NCBI GenBank assembly: GCA_003116995.1
Contig: BDSL01000049.1
Coordinates: 248,001-312,000 of the forward strand
Origin: Yamagishiella unicocca
Lineage: Eukaryota; Chlorophyta; Chlorophyceae; Chlamydomonadales; Volvocaceae
Direction of reading: 5' to 3'
DNA: 64,000 bases
Position numbers and translations under genes: made by a program
In this document: positions 11,154 to 22,913 of the stretch, piece by piece
Layout: the number at the start of each line of letters is the position of its first letter
How positions within the stretch are numbered: position 1 is the first letter of the stretch
Notes under the pieces: model-generated
The model's database searches: none
Told to the model about the DNA's origin: nothing
The model's input: the letters and a program-made list of their open reading frames with translations, nothing else

Positions 11154-14100
11154 ATGTGGCACCGCGCGCTGCTGGCGCTCCTACTCTTCGCAGCTGCAGA
11201 AGGTAGGCGAGGTGATTACCCAGTTGTGGCGACCTGCTAAACATATCTAGAAGCATGCGTCTTAAAAACCACGTAAAATATAAAGACAGGACGCTCACAT
11301 TGATTGGATGACTAAACCGCGGGGACAACACCAACGGTCGGACACGTCGTCGTGGCCACGAGGGTCTCGCGTCACCTGTGCTCCTGCCCCCCACCCCCCC
11401 ACCACCTCCGCCTCTGTAATCGCAGTTGCGCTTTCCCAAGCCGGCCCAGCTGCCTCGGCACCCGGCATTGCCAAGAAGCGGCTAGAGGGGGAGCTGCTGT
11501 TCGTGGATATGCACGATGACGCCGAGGAGCAGTGGGTCATCAGGGGAAAGGATGGCGTGCTGATGCCTTTGAACCGAGGCACCAAGCCACCCAAGAAGGA
11601 CAAGGACGGCCAGAACATCGAGCCGGGTACATCGGTGGTAATGGTAAGCGGTTGCATGCAGCCGAAGCACAGTGATCATCTTCTTGTGACCCTCATCGTA
11701 GCCCTGCTCAAGTCCCCACACTGCTCATCCCCCGTGCGTGTGCTTTCGTCCAGGACTGCACGGTGGACCCGTCCACTGGATTCTGCTCATCGACCACGGT
11801 GCAGGGCACTTCAGTCGTGGCGGCGGCAGCAGCGCCTGCACCCACGGGCATCTACCAGCGGCTCCTCGTAATGGTGTTGGACTACTCGACGTGCAACTAC
11901 CCGGCCGGCATGACCCCGGACGACATCCGCACGGAATACCTTGGCCCAAACCAGGACGGCATGGGGGGCGCTTCCGAGAAATTCACGCAATGCTCGTACG
12001 GCAGGTTGAATTTGAATACGTCAGCTTTGACTGCCGTGACCGTTTCGCCAAACTGTTCAACAGCCATAACCACCTCCTGCAGCTGGTGGGCGATTTCGAA
12101 CGGTGCCGACAGCTTGGCGAAGGCGCTTCTCGGTACGACAACGTTTTCAAATTTTACGCACTACACCTACATCCTCCCGCCTGGCTTCCAGGCGACTTGT
12201 AAATGGGCCGGGCTTGCGCTGATCCCGGGCAAGCAGACGTGGCTCCAGACGTCCGAGTATGGGGTCTACCGATGGGCCACCATCATGCAGGAGTCCATCC
12301 ACAACTACGGTATGCACTTGATGTATTTGGGAGCAGGGGGAGCAGTGAGAGCAGGGGGAGCAAGCAGTGTGAGCAGTGTGAGCAGGGGGAGCAACGGGAG
12401 CAGTGGGAGCAGTGAGAGCAATCTCCGGCTCACTGGGAGTCATCCCAGGGGTCATGGAGCGCCAATATGCAGTGCCGGTGACAACCACCACCCCTTGCCA
12501 TCTGTTCAGTCGCACTGTCTGACCGACAAGGCGGTTCTGCCCTTCCGTTCGCGTCCAGGTCTCTGGCACTCGTGGCAGGATGGTGTTGAGTACGCGGACT
12601 ACTCCACCGCCATGGGACGAGGTGATGCCTGCCCGAACGCGGCCGAGATCTCGCGCATGGGCTGGGCGACAGCTGCGGCTAATGGCGGTGCGATTAACGC
12701 CGCAGCCTTGCCGGCCGGCGTCGCCAACACTTTCACCCTGCCTGCAACATACCTGAGCAACGCTGGCAGCTACCTCCGCGTGCTTCCTAACTGGATGTCG
12801 TCGTACAGTACGGCCACACTTGCCAGGAACCTCTATTTAGGGGTGCGCGTCTCCAAGGCTGGCGACGCCTCGTTAGGCGCCAGCTACGCGAGCAAAGTCA
12901 ACATCCACGAAGTGAACGCAACCATGGTAGGTACGGCGTGGTGCGTGGTGTTCGGTGAGGAGTACAGTCGCAGGCAACTGGAGGAACACGCGCACCGTTT
13001 CTACCGAGGAGGAGGGGCAGGGCCGCAATGATCTCAGGACGGGGCGGTCCTCTTGTAGTATTATTTTGAACAAGTTGTCAGCTTTTGGCGGATGCCTGGA
13101 TATAGTCGCCGGCGACGGCAGGTGCTGCTCCGGCGCCAGCGCAGAGCATTTTATAACCATCGCGGTGTCCGCCTGGCGCATTGATAACCGCAGGATAACG
13201 GTTATCCAACCACCTACATCAATTCTGACCGCAAGATCGCGTTTGTCAACGCCGTTTCGCCACTGAGCGCGCTGACCCTAACCAACTACAACCTGGTGGT
13301 GTATGGCGGTAACTGGGTCGGCACGGACATCTTGCGAGTGCACCTCTGCCGCTACGTCAACTCCGCCACCGAGTGCCCCTCCCTGGACTCGCTCGAGGCG
13401 GTGGGCCCCTCGACGCCGCCCAGCCCACAGTCGCCCAACCTGCCGCCACTTGGCGTACCGTCGCCGCCCAGTCCACTGTCTTTCAGCCCGCCGCCGCCCA
13501 GCCCGCCATCGCCCAGCCCACCACCGCCCAGCCCGCCGCCACCCAGCCCGCTGCCACCCAGTTTGCCACCGCTCAGCCCGCCGCCACCCAGTCCACGACC
13601 GCCCAGTCCGTCACCACCCAGACCACTGCCGCCCAGTCCGAGACCCCCCAGTCCTAGACCCCCGAGTCCGCCGCCGCCCAGCCCGTCGCCTCCGAGACCG
13701 CCGTCGCCCAGCCCGCCGCCACCCAGCCCGCCGCCGCCTAGCCCGACACCACCCAGCCCGTCGCCGCCCAGACCACCGTCGCCCAGTCCGCCGCCGCCTA
13801 GCCCCCCGCCGCCTAGCCCGCCGCCGCCTAGCCCGCCGCCGCCCAGCCCGCCGCCGCCCAGCCCGCCGCCGCCCAGCCCGCCGCCGCCCAGCCCGCCGCC
13901 GCCTAGCCCGCTGCCACCCAGCCCGCCGCCGCCTAGCCCACCACCGCCCAGCCCGTCGCCGCCCAGCCCGCCGCCGCCTAGCCCCCCGCCGCCCAGCCCG
14001 CAGCCGCCCAGCCCGCCGCCGCCTAGCCCGCCGCCGCCCAGCCCGCCGCCGCCTAGCCCGCCGCCGCCCAGCCCACCGCCGCCCAGCCCGCAGCCGCCCA

Positions 14101-15449
14101 GCCCGCCGGAGCCACCTAGCCCGCCACCGCCCAGCCCACCACTGCCACCCAGCCCGCCACCACCCAGCCCATCGCCGCCACCTAGCCCGCCGCCACCCAG
14201 CCCATCGCCGCCACCTAGCCCGACACCACCGGACCCTCCGCCGCCCAGCCCACCGCCTCCACCACCATTTCCGCCCAGCCCATCGCCGCCCAGTCCGCGG
14301 CCACCAAGCCCGCCGCCGCCTAACCCCCGACCGCCGCCATCCCCACGCCCGCCAATCCCTCCCAGGCCACCGACACCACCGCGCCCTCCGCCGCCTAGAC
14401 CACCCTCTCCTCGTCCACCGTTTCCGAGCCCTCCGTACCCTTCGCCACCGAACCTACCACCAAGCCCAGAGCCTCCCAGCCCTGAACCGCCCAGCCCTCC
14501 ACCACCGAACCCGCCGCCACCAAGCCCAGAGCCTCCCAGCCCCGAACCTCCCAGCCCGACGCCATCTTATCCGCCACCACCCAGTCCCAGGCCACCGAGC
14601 CCGCCGCCACCAAGTCCCAAACCTCCCAGCCCAAAACCTCCCAGCCCGAAGCCACCAAGCCCAAAGCCACCGAGCCCGCCGCCTCCCAGCCCTCCACCAC
14701 CCAGCCAACCGCCACCAAGCCAACCGCCACCAAGCCCATATCCGCCCAGCCCTGAACCGCCCAGCCCGGAGCCACCCAGCCCGGAACCGCCCAGCCCGGA
14801 ACCGCCCAGCCCGGAACCGCCCAGCCCGGAACCGCCCAGCCCGGAACCCCCCAGCCCTCCGCCCCCTCCGCCATCGCCCAGTCCTCAGCCCCCGAAACCC
14901 CCCAATCCCAAACCACCTCCCAGGCCCCCACCGCGGCCACCGGCGCCGCCCAGCCGACCGCCAAACCCGCCTCCTCGCCCACCGAGTCCGCCGAAGGTGA
15001 GCGCTGATATCAGATTCCCTTCCAGATGATGGTATGTAACCCACTCCCGGAGACGGTATCAAAGCCCCTCATGGAGAGGCATCAAACCCCCTCACGGAGA
15101 AGGCATCAAACCCCCTACCGGACATTGTACCAAACCCATCTCCCGGAGATGGCACCAAACCCACTCCCGGAGATGCGGAATGATGGGGAACTCGGCCAAG
15201 GGGGTCCTGCGCGCTGGGTGTCCCGCACCTTCACGCCCTCTCGCGCCCCTATACCAGCATGTTTTGACGTAGTACATCACAGGAGTTATCCATGGATAGG
15301 GTACTCGCGTTGATTGCCGTAGGGCATATAGAACGAGCAGGCACATTCCTCCTCTTGCGCATCCCCCCCCCTGGTTCCGTCTGAGCGGTTGGTGCAAAAC
15401 CCTATCTGCTGTGCAGCCGCTGACCACTGGACGGCGATTGCTCCGCTAG
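11154..15449 (+). CDS. Gametolysin-like M11 metalloproteinase, copy 2, giant SPP tail
   Basis: Paralogue of copy 1, predicted secreted matrix metalloproteinase of 1008 aa. Six exons: 11154-11202, 11426-11643, 11754-12309, 12559-12926, 13194-14996, 15417-15449, all GT..AG with matching phases. The signal peptide starts MWHRALLALLLFAA. The metal site QESIHNYG plus LWH gives Gln268, Glu269, His272, His278, with Met-turn ISRMGW. Exon lengths 1 (49 nt) and 4 (368 nt) equal those of copy 1. From about residue 470 to 998 the protein is almost wholly Ser-Pro-Pro repeats (PPSPPPPSP, PPSPEPPSP, PPSPKPP variants), typical of extended hydroxyproline-rich glycoprotein rods of volvocine walls. The last exon encodes only ten residues, PLTTGRRLLR, matching the GRRML end of copies 1 and 3; this is why I prefer splicing at AAG|GTGAGC (14996) over reading on to the stop at 15027-15029. 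That small exon is the least certain part. Confidence 0.87.
12330..12422 (+). repeat. GAGCAG-rich imperfect tandem repeat in intron 4
   Basis: Irregular units of GAGCAGGGG, GAGCAGTGT and similar fill much of the 249-bp intron that separates the two halves of the metal-binding motif of M11 copy 2. The frame stays open into the intron, but the proper acceptor at 12558 restores the conserved LWHSWQ start. Confidence 0.75.
13408..14996 (+). repeat. Coding SPP repeat array (about 530 residues)
   Basis: Within exon 5 of M11 copy 2, the sequence is built from short units such as CCGCCGCCCAGCCCG, encoding PPPSP, with blocks where the spacer codon changes to Glu, Lys or Gln (PPSPEPPSPE at 14750-14860, PPSPKPPSPK at 14615-14670). 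Uniform runs at 13790-14060 and 14755-14860 suggest recent local amplification. In hydroxyproline-rich glycoproteins such motifs are proline-hydroxylated and arabinosylated to form stiff rods. Confidence 0.85.
15040..15180 (+). repeat. Imperfect 22-28-bp tandem repeat in intron 5
   Basis: Units resembling CACCAAACCCACTCCCGGAGA recur about five to six times with variation, in the intron between the SPP exon and the terminal small exon of M11 copy 2 (intron 14997-15416). Confidence 0.7.
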
Positions 15450-18400
15450 GAGAGAGTGTACATGGCGAGAGGCAATAGCCACAGCTTGAGGCCTCGTTGC
15501 GAGACAGCGCTGTAGCATCAGGATATGCTGCGAGACGTATTTGGGGCGGTATGCTCGACGCGCGGCGGCGGCAGCGGCAGCAGCTGAATTGTGACAGGTT
15601 CTACCGTGCCGATTAGAAAGGGGAGCCCGTCCCAGAACATCACTCATGGGCCATTCTGCAGTAGCCCATTAATGCAGGGGCCGAAAGCGATGACTGTACG
15701 GCAAATGCCGTGTGCAGTACTTATGCATCATGCCGACACCTAGCAGCCTCTTAAAGCGCCGTGGACGCGCCTGGCGCAGTGGGCAACATCTCATTCGGTA
15801 TTGAATTTATCTTTGAATATTTGACTCTAGGGCGGGTAACATTCAAGAGCCATGCTAGCATAGATTGGATCATTCGTTAGCTTTAGGCACCCAATGCGGG
15901 CTCGGTTCTGACATGTTTTGGAACGGGCGGCAAGTAGGGTGGTAGACGGGAAGTATCGTACGTGTTTAAGTTTAAGTTTGTTGACTAAACTGCCAATGAT
16001 ATTGCTATGTGCGTGCTATTGCAGTGTGCGTGCTGAGGCTTAGGCCCTAGTGCCTTCTAGCAATGTAGATACGTACGGCGGTAGGCTGACGGCTTAAGGA
16101 ACCGGTGCTGAACACCCAGGTATGCTTCTAGGTGCCAGGGTGCCTGCGCGTGCCACGAGCGACGACAATTGAGTATCAGGATTGCCGCCTTGCTGCGAAG
16201 CGCCGTCGTGGAGGGCATAGAATGTTTGCGGATAGGCCCCAAGCATGCCATGCCGCGTCCATCGCCAATGCGGGACGCGAGTGTGTGCTGACTGTGTAAA
16301 CCGTAGGGACTGATGCGGACGCCTCCTCCAGCCCTCACGCTTTCCATGGGTCTAGCCGTCGGATTGACTTGTGCAGGCCAAGATGCGGCCTTGTGGTGGG
16401 TGCGGATGAATGGTGGTATGGTGGAACAGTTTCGCGGGCGGGGTCGACGACGAGGGATCTGAAGGAGCCAGGGGGGCGTCGATCCCGATGAAGCCTGCAT
16501 CGGAGCCACCGCGGCCCCCGGCGAGGGCTGCCACCCTCCGGCCAACGAGGTCACCGTGTTCGCCGCCACCTTGTCCATCTTCCTACGCGTGAAGCCGACG
16601 CGCTACTACAAAACGTGAGGTATTTACATCCTGAGATCTTGACAATTTTTCAGGAAATGTATTTGTGTAGAAGTTATCTAAACCAGCAAATTGACCGCCT
16701 AGCGAGGAGCGGATGCTACTTGCCGCCTGCCCGCCATGCCGTACGCGCCCACCGATCACACTCGCTTTATCATAATGATAGTAGGCAGAATTACACCGCA
16801 TAAGCGTTACCATGTTAATTTGCAGACATGCCGTATTTTCGTAAGCAGAATTCCGTGGGACAAGCGTCAATTACGCGACAACAGTGTAAAAGGGGAAGTA
16901 ACAAGGTTGACCGCTTTGAAATATTTTCCTCTTGTGTCCATTGCCCCCCTGGCTTGAACGGATATAAGATCGGAAGCGGAATTTCGACTGACCGGTCAAC
17001 GCATTTGTCCGTCCAACGAACTCGTTGAATAATTTGAGTAAGAGAGCTGTTCCACTGTCCCAACACGGCCGAGTTGTCGATGGGGGCATGCTGCGGCGAA
17101 GGGCAGCGCGCTTAACTTCTCGGCCTTGCAAGCCGACTTCGCAAGTTCCATCGGTCTGCATGCGACCTCCCGTTCTCGTACTTGCAGCCACCAGCCCAAC
17201 CCGATGCTGTCTTACAGTACGTCGTGGCAACGCCCATCCCAACCCCAACCCCATCCCAGGTCCCTGATCACCGGATTCCCACATTCCCACATTCCGGAAG
17301 TTCCCGCATTCTCACATTCCCATGTTCCAAAGTTATTGCATCCCCAAGCCTAGTACATCGTGGTCCAGGAAGGTTGTTATGCGGGAAACACGGTCGGCGC
17401 AGACGTGCAATGTGGTGTGGCGGGGGTGCCCGTTGCCATGGACTAGATCTGTTCAGATGAAATACGAGGTCTCAGGGAAGCATTGTGATATTGGCTGTGA
17501 GCATGAAAGAGGTATATTTGTGGCGCTCTAGTGCATGCATCCTCGCGTATGCACCATGTGCCCCAATTTTATGTGAGCCTTTTGGCGCTTGGCATTAAAA
17601 TATTGTGCTACGCAATGTCAATACGCCTCAATGTGCTGGCGGCTGCGATGGATGGCATCGAGCCGTAAGGGTGTGATTGGCGCACTTCTGTACTAAAGCC
17701 TCCTATAACATTGCTCTCGTCATTACTGGGTAATGTTTCACGGTGCCGACGGAGCCTCAGCTCGAGGGGAACAGGAGGGGGGAGCGACCGGAGGGACCGC
17801 TGATTTGGACCTTACACTGCAGAATAAAGAGGTATATTGGTGGCGCTCTTGTGTATGCATCCTCGCGTATGCACCATGTGCCCCAATTTTATGAGAGCCT
17901 TTTGGCGCTTGGCATAAAAATATTGCGCTACGCAATGTCAATACGCCTCAATATGCTGGCGGCTGCGATGGATGGCATCGAGTCGTAAGGGTGTGATTGG
18001 CGCACTTTTGCGACTTGGCCAGTTGATCATATGTCACTCGGTCATTAAACATATCATCAAAATTTGCCTTCAACCGCACAGCGTGGCAGATCACCCACCT
18101 TAGGGTTGTCCTCAGCCCCTTACCTGCGCACTACCTCGCACAACGCCAATATGGCAAGCAACGTTTATTGTTTCCGACCGATTGATTCCTGGCGACGAAC
18201 AGCATACCGTATGTTGGCGTAGTGTTCCATCAACGATCGCAAGTTTCCACACGTTATGCCTTTTTGAAGTAAAGAAGAGCCACGCCTGGTATAACCTCAG
18301 ATAGTTTGAGCGCCCTATCAGAGTACTGCCGCTTAGGATCCTGCTGGGCATGCAGAAGTACGGCCTAAAATGACAGGACGTGGCACGAGAAAGTGATCCA

Positions 18401-18910
18401 CTGCCTGCTTTTCAGCGTATCCACGAGCCATGCAACTAGATGGACGTTAGATTGTTGATGATGCAGGCCAAGGCACGGCAAACTTTACGAAATTTGGTCC
18501 GAACGGCTACCGAGAAGACAACGGCGGCCGGTAACGTACAATCATGTGCCTGAAGATAGCTTCACCTGCAATGCGTATGTTAAGAATATGTCAATACATC
18601 CTGTTCTTACCTATCGTTGCATGACTTATTGGTGCTCGGCAGGGTGCTGGATGGCGACTCGCTGTTTTGCGGAAGCCGAAGGGAACTCTGTAAATGTACG
18701 GCGCATTCTCAGCCTGGTTATTTAAGCCACGCAAAGGCATAGCTGCGGCATCTTCTGCATGCAAGTAGGCGTTTGCTAGTAATTCGCCAACGTGCGGCCG
18801 ACGGCTTGAAATTGTTGTGCGTAGTGCGCGGCATCGTCACATACTCACCGTGCTGACTCTTCACCAGTCTTCCTGGCCTTCCAAGTAATTCTTGCTGCTT
18901 AGCCACTAAA
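15450..18910. other. Intergenic region between M11 copies 2 and 3
   Basis: No recognised gene. The region contains the duplicated 185-bp block at about 17511-17695 and 17826-18010. The open frame at 16057-16578 (-) has no familiar domain and no clear exon partners. A short run of CACATTCCC-like words lies at 17278-17325. Confidence 0.4.
17511..18010 (+). repeat. Two direct copies of a 185-bp block
   Basis: Copy one spans about 17511-17695 and copy two about 17826-18010, separated by about 130 bp of unrelated sequence. They differ by about a dozen substitutions and no indel was noticed. One frame stays open through both and stops at the same TAA (17668 and 17986), encoding HVPQFYVSLLALGIKIL and HVPQFYESLLALGIKIL respectively. 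Whether it is translated is unknown. Confidence 0.7.
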
Positions 18911-21603
18911 ATGTGGCATCGGCGTCTTGCATATCTGACAATCGTTTTGCTGGGAATCAGCGGAGGTAGGACCGAATGTCATGTCATGTCATGTCATGGT
19001 CGCTTTTGCCGGTACCAAGTCGGCGTCTATGCACGGACGCAAAATGAAAGCGACTAGCTGTGTCTGTATCTCTGAAAGAGTGCCACGTAGCGGTGCCGTC
19101 GCGCCGCTGTTTGTCCTTTTTTCGCCAGCTGTATAACGTCGCCCAACCTTCCCAACACCAACCCTTCAGCGGCGCACGCACAATCTGCCCCAGCTACCTC
19201 CGCGCCGGGTGTTGCCAAGAAGTTCCTGGAGGGACAGCTCGTGTTTGTGGACCTTCCCGATGGTGCTGGCGAGCAGTGGGCCATCAGCGGCAGCGACGGC
19301 AGGTTGACCCCCTTCAATCGCGGTGTCAAGCCGCCCATGAAGGACAGGGACGGCCAGGACATCGGAGCCGGTGCAATCGTGGGCTTGGTAAGCCAGTATT
19401 GGCTCCAGGGTTTGTTTGACCGGTCATGTCGGGAGCTGTTTGCGCTTCTTAAGGTTGCTGCGAATGACGGCACTGCCCTTTCGTCTGCCTTGCACTGCCC
19501 CAACTGTGGCAGCCGCGCGGGCAATCCATGACGCTACCCTGGAGGGTTTTCCCGAAAGCACATAAATACATCCGCACCCAGCCACCGGTCATAACTGCTG
19601 TCCTTCCTCGCTCGCCCTTGGTACTGTTTGCTTGGCTGCAGAACTGCACTGTCGACCCGGTCACGGGGCAATGCTCGTACGTCTCAGCAACCGACACAGC
19701 CCTCCTGGCGGGAGCGGCCACGCCCTCTGCCGCCGGCAAGCCCATTTCCCAGAGGCTGCTCGTAATGATTTTGGACTACGCCTCGTGCGGCTACGCGCCT
19801 AGTGCAACGGAGGCGTCCATGCGGACGAATTACCTTGGCACTGACCAGGACGGCACCGGGGGCATAGCCCTGAAGTACGAACAATGCTCGTACGGCAGCT
19901 TCACCCTTAACGCTACAGCCTTCACGGCCCTGATCGTCACGCCGAACTGCAATTCGACCATGACCGTTAATTGCAGCTACTCCGCGATCTCCAACAGCGC
20001 CGATGCGGCCGCGAAGGCGCTGCTTGGAACCACGGCGTTCGCAGGCTTCACCCACTACACCTACTTACTCCCGCCAGGCCTGCAGTCGATTTGTGGCTGG
20101 GCCGGCCTAGCGCTCCTGCCGGGAAAGCAGACCTGGCTACAAACATCGTCCTACGGGGTGTACCGATGGGCCACGGTGATGCAAGAGGCCATCCATAACT
20201 ATGGTAAGCCCTTGGTGTGCGGCGCCTAGAATGAAAGTGGAAAACCGTGCCTGGCATACCGGTATGCCCCGTATGAACCTGAAGCTATTGCTGCTTTTGT
20301 TGCGAGCGAGCTTTTTTCGACGCCGTTGAGAGCGGGATCTGCTGCGCAGTTTGTGTGCACGTGTGAGAGGGGGGCTGCTTTTCAACCGCTCCCGCTATAG
20401 AATTTTCAACTGCGCGGTCCGTGTGATCATGTGTTCAGGTCTCTGGCATTCCTGGCAGGACGGTGTGGAGTACAACGACAACTCCACCGCTATGGGACGT
20501 GGTAATGCCTGCCCTAACGCGGCCGAGATCTCACGTATGGGCTGGTCATCGGCGGCGGTTGATGGCGACGCGATCAATTCTGCAACCTTGCCAATCGGCT
20601 CCACCAGCACCTTCAGCCTACCAGCAACGTCCCTGACTGGCACCGGCAACTACTTGCGAGTGCTTCCTAACTGGTTATCTTCTTATTCTACTATCACGCA
20701 AGGCAAGAACCTCTACTTGGCTGTGCGGGTTCCCAAGATTGGTGACGCGGCGCTGCTTGCTAGCTATGCAAACAACATCAACATCCACGCGGTGAATGCG
20801 ACAGTGGTGCGTATCCTATTGGGTGGGCAAGACGAGCGAGGGACTTTAAGACTAGGGGGCTGTGTGGCTGAGAACTTCAGTGTCATTGGGCGGTCCTAAT
20901 GATCAGCTTGGCGGGAACGCGTACGGCAGCTGCATACGTACCATTACGTTGCCTGATGTGTACGACGCATTTTAGGCACTCGGCACTTGAGCTGAGCAGC
21001 AAGAAACGTGTGTTCTTCGTTCGGACGTACTGCATTCTCGCAGGATAACAGCTACCCGACATCGTACGTCAACTACGACCGCAAGATCTCATTTGTCAAC
21101 GCCGTCGCGCCTCTGACCCAGCTGACGCTGGTTGATTACAACCTGGTGGTCTACAGCGGCAACTGGATCGGTACCGACATCATGCGAGTGCACATCTGCC
21201 GCTACGGAATCTCGGATACGGAGTGCCCCTCGCTCGCCTACCTGGAGGCTCGCTTGCCGCCGCCGCCGCGCCCACCAAGCCCCAGCCCCCCACCACCGTC
21301 GCCGGGGCCTCCCATAAAGGTACACACCCGATGTGCGCATCGTTACCGCGATGAACCAGTATGGCGGCGAGGTTATAACAAACATGCTTGCACTGCGGTC
21401 GCTGCCATGCAATGAGGCAACAAGCAACGCGTTGCAGCTGCCCATCATCAACCTTAACTTGGCGCCTGCGTTCCGGCGCGCGCAGCGACAATCGTCCATC
21501 AAAGCGAGCCGTTGGCCGAGCTACACTTACTGATTCATTCCACCCATTCCACGGTCTGCAGGGCGGCGGTGGCCGCAACGGACGCCGGATGCTCCGCCGA
21601 TAA
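18911..21603 (+). CDS. Gametolysin-like M11 metalloproteinase, copy 3
   Basis: Third tandem paralogue, predicted secreted metalloproteinase of 506 aa. Six exons: 18911-18965, 19170-19387, 19642-20203, 20439-20806, 21044-21319, 21562-21603, all GT..AG and in phase. The signal peptide starts MWHRRLAYLTIVLLGI. The metal site is QEAIHNYG plus LWH: Gln272, Glu273, His276, His282, with ISRMGW Met-turn. Exon 4 is again 368 nt and exon 2 is 218 nt as in copy 2. The proline-rich segment is very short (PPPPRPPSPSPPPPSPGPP), followed by an intron and a 13-residue final exon ending GRNGRRMLRR. The shared C-terminal Gly-Arg-Arg-hydrophobic box may be a processing or matrix-association signal; that is inference. 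Confidence 0.88.
18976..18998 (+). repeat. ATGTC pentanucleotide repeat in intron 1
   Basis: Four consecutive ATGTC units followed by ATG lie 11 bp into intron 1 of M11 copy 3. The run is too short to be more than a microsatellite. Confidence 0.85.
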
Positions 21604-22913
21604 GAGGTTGCAGGACTTGCAGTTTGCCTGACCACCAGGCGCCTTCAGCTTACTGGCGCCTTCAGCGTATTGGCACCTCCAGCTTACCAGTGCGAACGCA
21701 CCATTTGTTTGGATGCGTGATTGCTTATTTTATCCGCCGCGAGCGCTACTGGTGTGAACCCAAACGACTCACCTGCGTAATGTTGGGCGGCGGCAGTGCG
21801 AAAGGCTGTGGCCTTGCCCCAGCTGTGACCTGGTGTTGGCCTGTCGGGACTTTGACCACCCTGGAAACAGTGGGATTGTGCGTCAACGATTGCGCGGTCG
21901 GAAGTCATGTATATTTGTCGTACGTCCGACCGTTGATCCCGGCAAAGTCATGGCATAACGATCCGCTGCTCGATTTTGCCAAGCTTAAATAGAAGGGTCC
22001 CCACGCCCAATGTCCAGCCGTGTGCCGGGACTGGTGAGCTGAGATCGGTGTACTTCCTTACATAGGATTGAGGCTCTGCGGTCCATGCACCGCACGCAAC
22101 AGTTAGCGGCAATGGCGCGCCTGCAAGCGTTCGTTGCATACATATTCATATATACGACACGTGATTTATCCAGGATATGGCCTTTACAGGTAGACGTAAG
22201 GAGAGCATGGGCTTTTTGTCCTTTTGATGGCGACCCGCGCCGCGCAGCAGGAGGAGGTCGCAACATTCCGATCGGCCGAACCAAGCTTACACCCTTGGAA
22301 ACGGACGTTTCGGCTTTGTGCGAATCATATTTGGGCCCTTGGATCCGGACGTTCAGGGTTTCTGCGTTTATATGAGTGCTGTTCCGCTGTGTGACGGTGC
22401 GGTACAAACACACGCTTTGGCGTGCAGGATCGTAACAGGTGCTTTCCGCGTGACCTATCGCATGCGCTCTTGCGTTGGCCCTCCATGAGGGAAGTTTCCG
22501 CTGACGCGGATGCGTAATGAAGACATTACATGCTTATCCCCGGGCTCTGTTAAAGCGCATCAGACACATCGCCAACAGCCCACCCGACGGCGGCTCCAAT
22601 GCCGAAGCTCGGCGCCGTGATCTTTTAGTGGAACTAAATCCAGTATACCGTTTCTGCTGTACAGTACCGCTCCCGTGCGGAGAACAGTTCGTTGGACGAT
22701 TGAAAGGCATCAAAACGTGCCAAAAAAAACCACGAGCAAGTCTTATGGCACAATACCTCCAAGGATCAAGCGTGCAAGCCTAGGTGGTCATCCCCGGAAC
22801 CCACATCTGCCACGCCCAAAACAGAGCCCTGCTAAGACACCCACACGCATTACCGAGGGCCGCCGCCAACCTCGCCAGCAACGAAGTGGCCAACTTCAAC
22901 CCGTGGCCCCTGT
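21604..22913. other. Intergenic region between M11 copy 3 and the giant minus-strand locus
   Basis: This is the convergent spacer between M11 copy 3 (+) and the minus-strand locus ending at 22914. No gene was recognised. On the minus strand, about 22794-22910 encodes a hydrophobic, Trp-containing stretch (ALFWAWQMWVPGMTT before a stop) in a different frame from the upstream exon. I found no GT..AG pair that joins it, so it may be an alternative 3' exon or chance. Confidence 0.4.

Noticed and set aside
13303..15000. Long open frame rich in Arg, Ala and His (RRRPARRHPARR) overlapping the SPP array, plus minus-strand Trp/Ala frames at 14395-15062
   Set aside because: They are shadow frames of the short-period SPP repeat; the chosen frame is spliced in phase with conserved exons and ends in the family's GRR box.
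22780..22913. Frameshift or pseudogene in the last exon of the minus-strand membrane protein, because a hydrophobic Trp-rich tail continues in another frame
   Set aside because: The exon ending at 22914 is in phase and complete. Without a GT..AG link or homologue, the other-frame tail cannot be taken as part of the protein.
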